A stretch of 7,253 bases of DNA from the NCBI GenBank assembly GCA_027068245.1, contig JAMOUF010000217.1:1-7253 (forward strand), in the 5' to 3' direction. A program made the translations under genes and the position numbers. The DNA comes from Campylobacterales bacterium (lineage in GTDB: Bacteria; Campylobacterota; Campylobacteria; Campylobacterales; Nitratiruptoraceae). Below, piece by piece: positions 6,355-7,253 of this stretch (positions are counted from its first letter, which is position 1; each line of letters starts with the position of its first letter). The notes below the pieces were generated by a model that worked only from the letters and a program-made list of their open reading frames with translations, was not told where the DNA came from and made no database searches.

Positions 6355-7253
6355 CCAAATCCTTTATAGTTCATCTCTTTTTGCGCCAGATGCTCCAAAA
6401 GCGTGGTCGCATAACTTCCTTTTGGCAGCTCGAAGGATAGCGTAAGGTTTTTGCCAGACTCTTTCAAACTCAGCTTTTTTGGAAAATAAAGAGCCTCCCT
6501 TCTGTATCCTTTGGCTCCTATATGCTCATCAAACTCACGCTCTATCCTGCCAGCCTCCCCCCGTGCCCGCCTAACCCTGTTTCCTGGCAGAAGGCCCGTT
6601 GGAACGCCATCTCTTAAGATATCTCCCTCCAAAATTTTCAAACCCTTTTTATCCATCGAAACCCTCTTTGCGAGCCATCTGTTGAAAAGGTCGCTTTGAT
6701 AGATGGATATAAGCATTTTTTGCATTCTAAGGTTCTTTGTAAAATACTCCCCCTCCACAAAAGCCTTTGCCTGGCTTATTGAGCCATTTCCAAAGCGCTG
6801 ATATCCAAAGTAGTTTGGAACGCCGGTTTTTTCTATCAGCTCAAGGCTTTTTTTGATGCCCTCCAAATCCCTGACATTTTCCAATACTATTTCAAATCTG
6901 TTACCCTTCAAATCGCCGATTTTAATCGGTTGAGAGGATTTGAAGGTATCAAGTATCTCGATTTTTTTAGATTTGAATTTCAAAAACCTCTTCTCATCCC
7001 TTGAGTCTATGCTAAGATACTGCACGGCAGTGGCGTTTTTGTCTTTTAGTCCGGCGTAGCCAATTTTATAATTGCTGTATCCGGATAGGATATCTAACAT
7101 ATCCCATGTGGATATATCCTTTTTTCTTACTTTCAAAATGGTGAAACGCCCCTTTGCGGCCGGCTCGAAAAGCGGTATCTCCTCTACCAAAAATGTATCC
7201 CGGCTCTGTTTGAATCTAAACCGGTTGGCTTTGGAGTCAAAATAGATTCTCAT
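6351..7253 (-). CDS. truD: tRNA pseudouridine(13) synthase TruD (short form)
   Basis: TruD isomerises uridine 13 of certain tRNAs to pseudouridine. Seen: GYAGLKDKNATAVQYLS (65-81) with the family's catalytic Asp, here Asp71; KGNRF (116-120), containing the GNxF motif; the TruD signature NYFGYQRFG (147-155); PTGLLPGNRVRRARGEAG (218-235); and the C-terminal ELPKGSYATTLLEHL (275-289). It is 300 residues from the ATG that forms the last three bases of the window (7251-7253). E. coli TruD is about 349 and C. jejuni about 372 residues. The shortfall seems to lie mostly in the insertion domain between about 195 and 240, with only a short N-terminal difference. Its ribosome site, promoter and any upstream in-frame start lie outside the window, so the start is provisional. 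It overlaps fmt by 4 nt, so the pair is probably co-translated. Confidence 0.93.
   Translation of the reverse strand: MRIYFDSKANRFRFKQSRDTFLVEEIPLFEPAAKGRFTILKVRKKDISTWDMLDILSGYSNYKIGYAGLKDKNATAVQYLSIDSRDEKRFLKFKSKKIEILDTFKSSQPIKIGDLKGNRFEIVLENVRDLEGIKKSLELIEKTGVPNYFGYQRFGNGSISQAKAFVEGEYFTKNLRMQKMLISIYQSDLFNRWLAKRVSMDKKGLKILEGDILRDGVPTGLLPGNRVRRARGEAGRIEREFDEHIGAKGYRREALYFPKKLSLKESGKNLTLSFELPKGSYATTLLEHLAQKEMNYKGFG

Noticed and set aside
7131..7147. Possible parS-like element TTTCA...TGAAAC
   Set aside because: The half-sites are separated by 6 nt, not by the central CG of the TTTCACGTGAAA-type core, and the element lies in truD coding sequence. No better parS match was seen.
1..7253. Mobile element, prophage, CRISPR, toxin-antitoxin or defence genes
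   Set aside because: All ten genes are assignable core functions packed without gaps. No transposase, integrase, repeat array or target-site duplication was seen.

Overview
The window is a compact stretch of core chromosome, read entirely on the minus strand. It suggests a Campylobacterota (Epsilonproteobacteria) genome. The reasons are the gene order fmt-birA-parA-parB-atpF'-atpF-atpH-atpA-atpG, which I recall from Campylobacter jejuni and Helicobacter pylori; an AtpA sequence very close to the Campylobacter type; and a split b/b' ATP synthase stalk whose b subunit begins with a signal-peptide-like segment. The genus cannot be fixed from sequence alone. The moderate GC content by eye and truD upstream of fmt, where C. 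jejuni has proB, fit a free-living or vent-type member better than Campylobacter itself.

In transcription order (high to low coordinates) the layout is: truD (tRNA pseudouridine synthase, starting exactly at the window edge), fmt (initiator-tRNA formyltransferase), birA (biotin ligase without a DNA-binding domain), parA and parB (chromosome segregation), a 61-nt spacer with a possible promoter, then F1Fo ATP synthase genes atpF' (b'), atpF (b), atpH (delta), atpA (alpha) and the first 56 codons of atpG (gamma). Every junction from truD to parB is an overlap (4, 20, 4 and 8 nt), and the atp genes are 1-nt overlapped or 9-12 nt apart. This is one or two tightly coupled transcription units.

The genes serve translation (truD, fmt), biotin-dependent carboxylation (birA), origin segregation (parAB) and energy conversion (atp). 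They work in separate pathways, and the linkage looks like an inherited near-origin housekeeping block. Subunits a and c of ATP synthase are not between parB and atpF' and must be encoded elsewhere.

I found no mobile element, CRISPR array, RNA gene, defence system or evident novel system. There is no gene-free stretch over 61 nt. The points worth a second look are small: start codons (GTG for atpA and atpF, TTG for birA), the secretory-like AtpF N-terminus, the short TruD, and a hairpin plus A-tracts inside parB.
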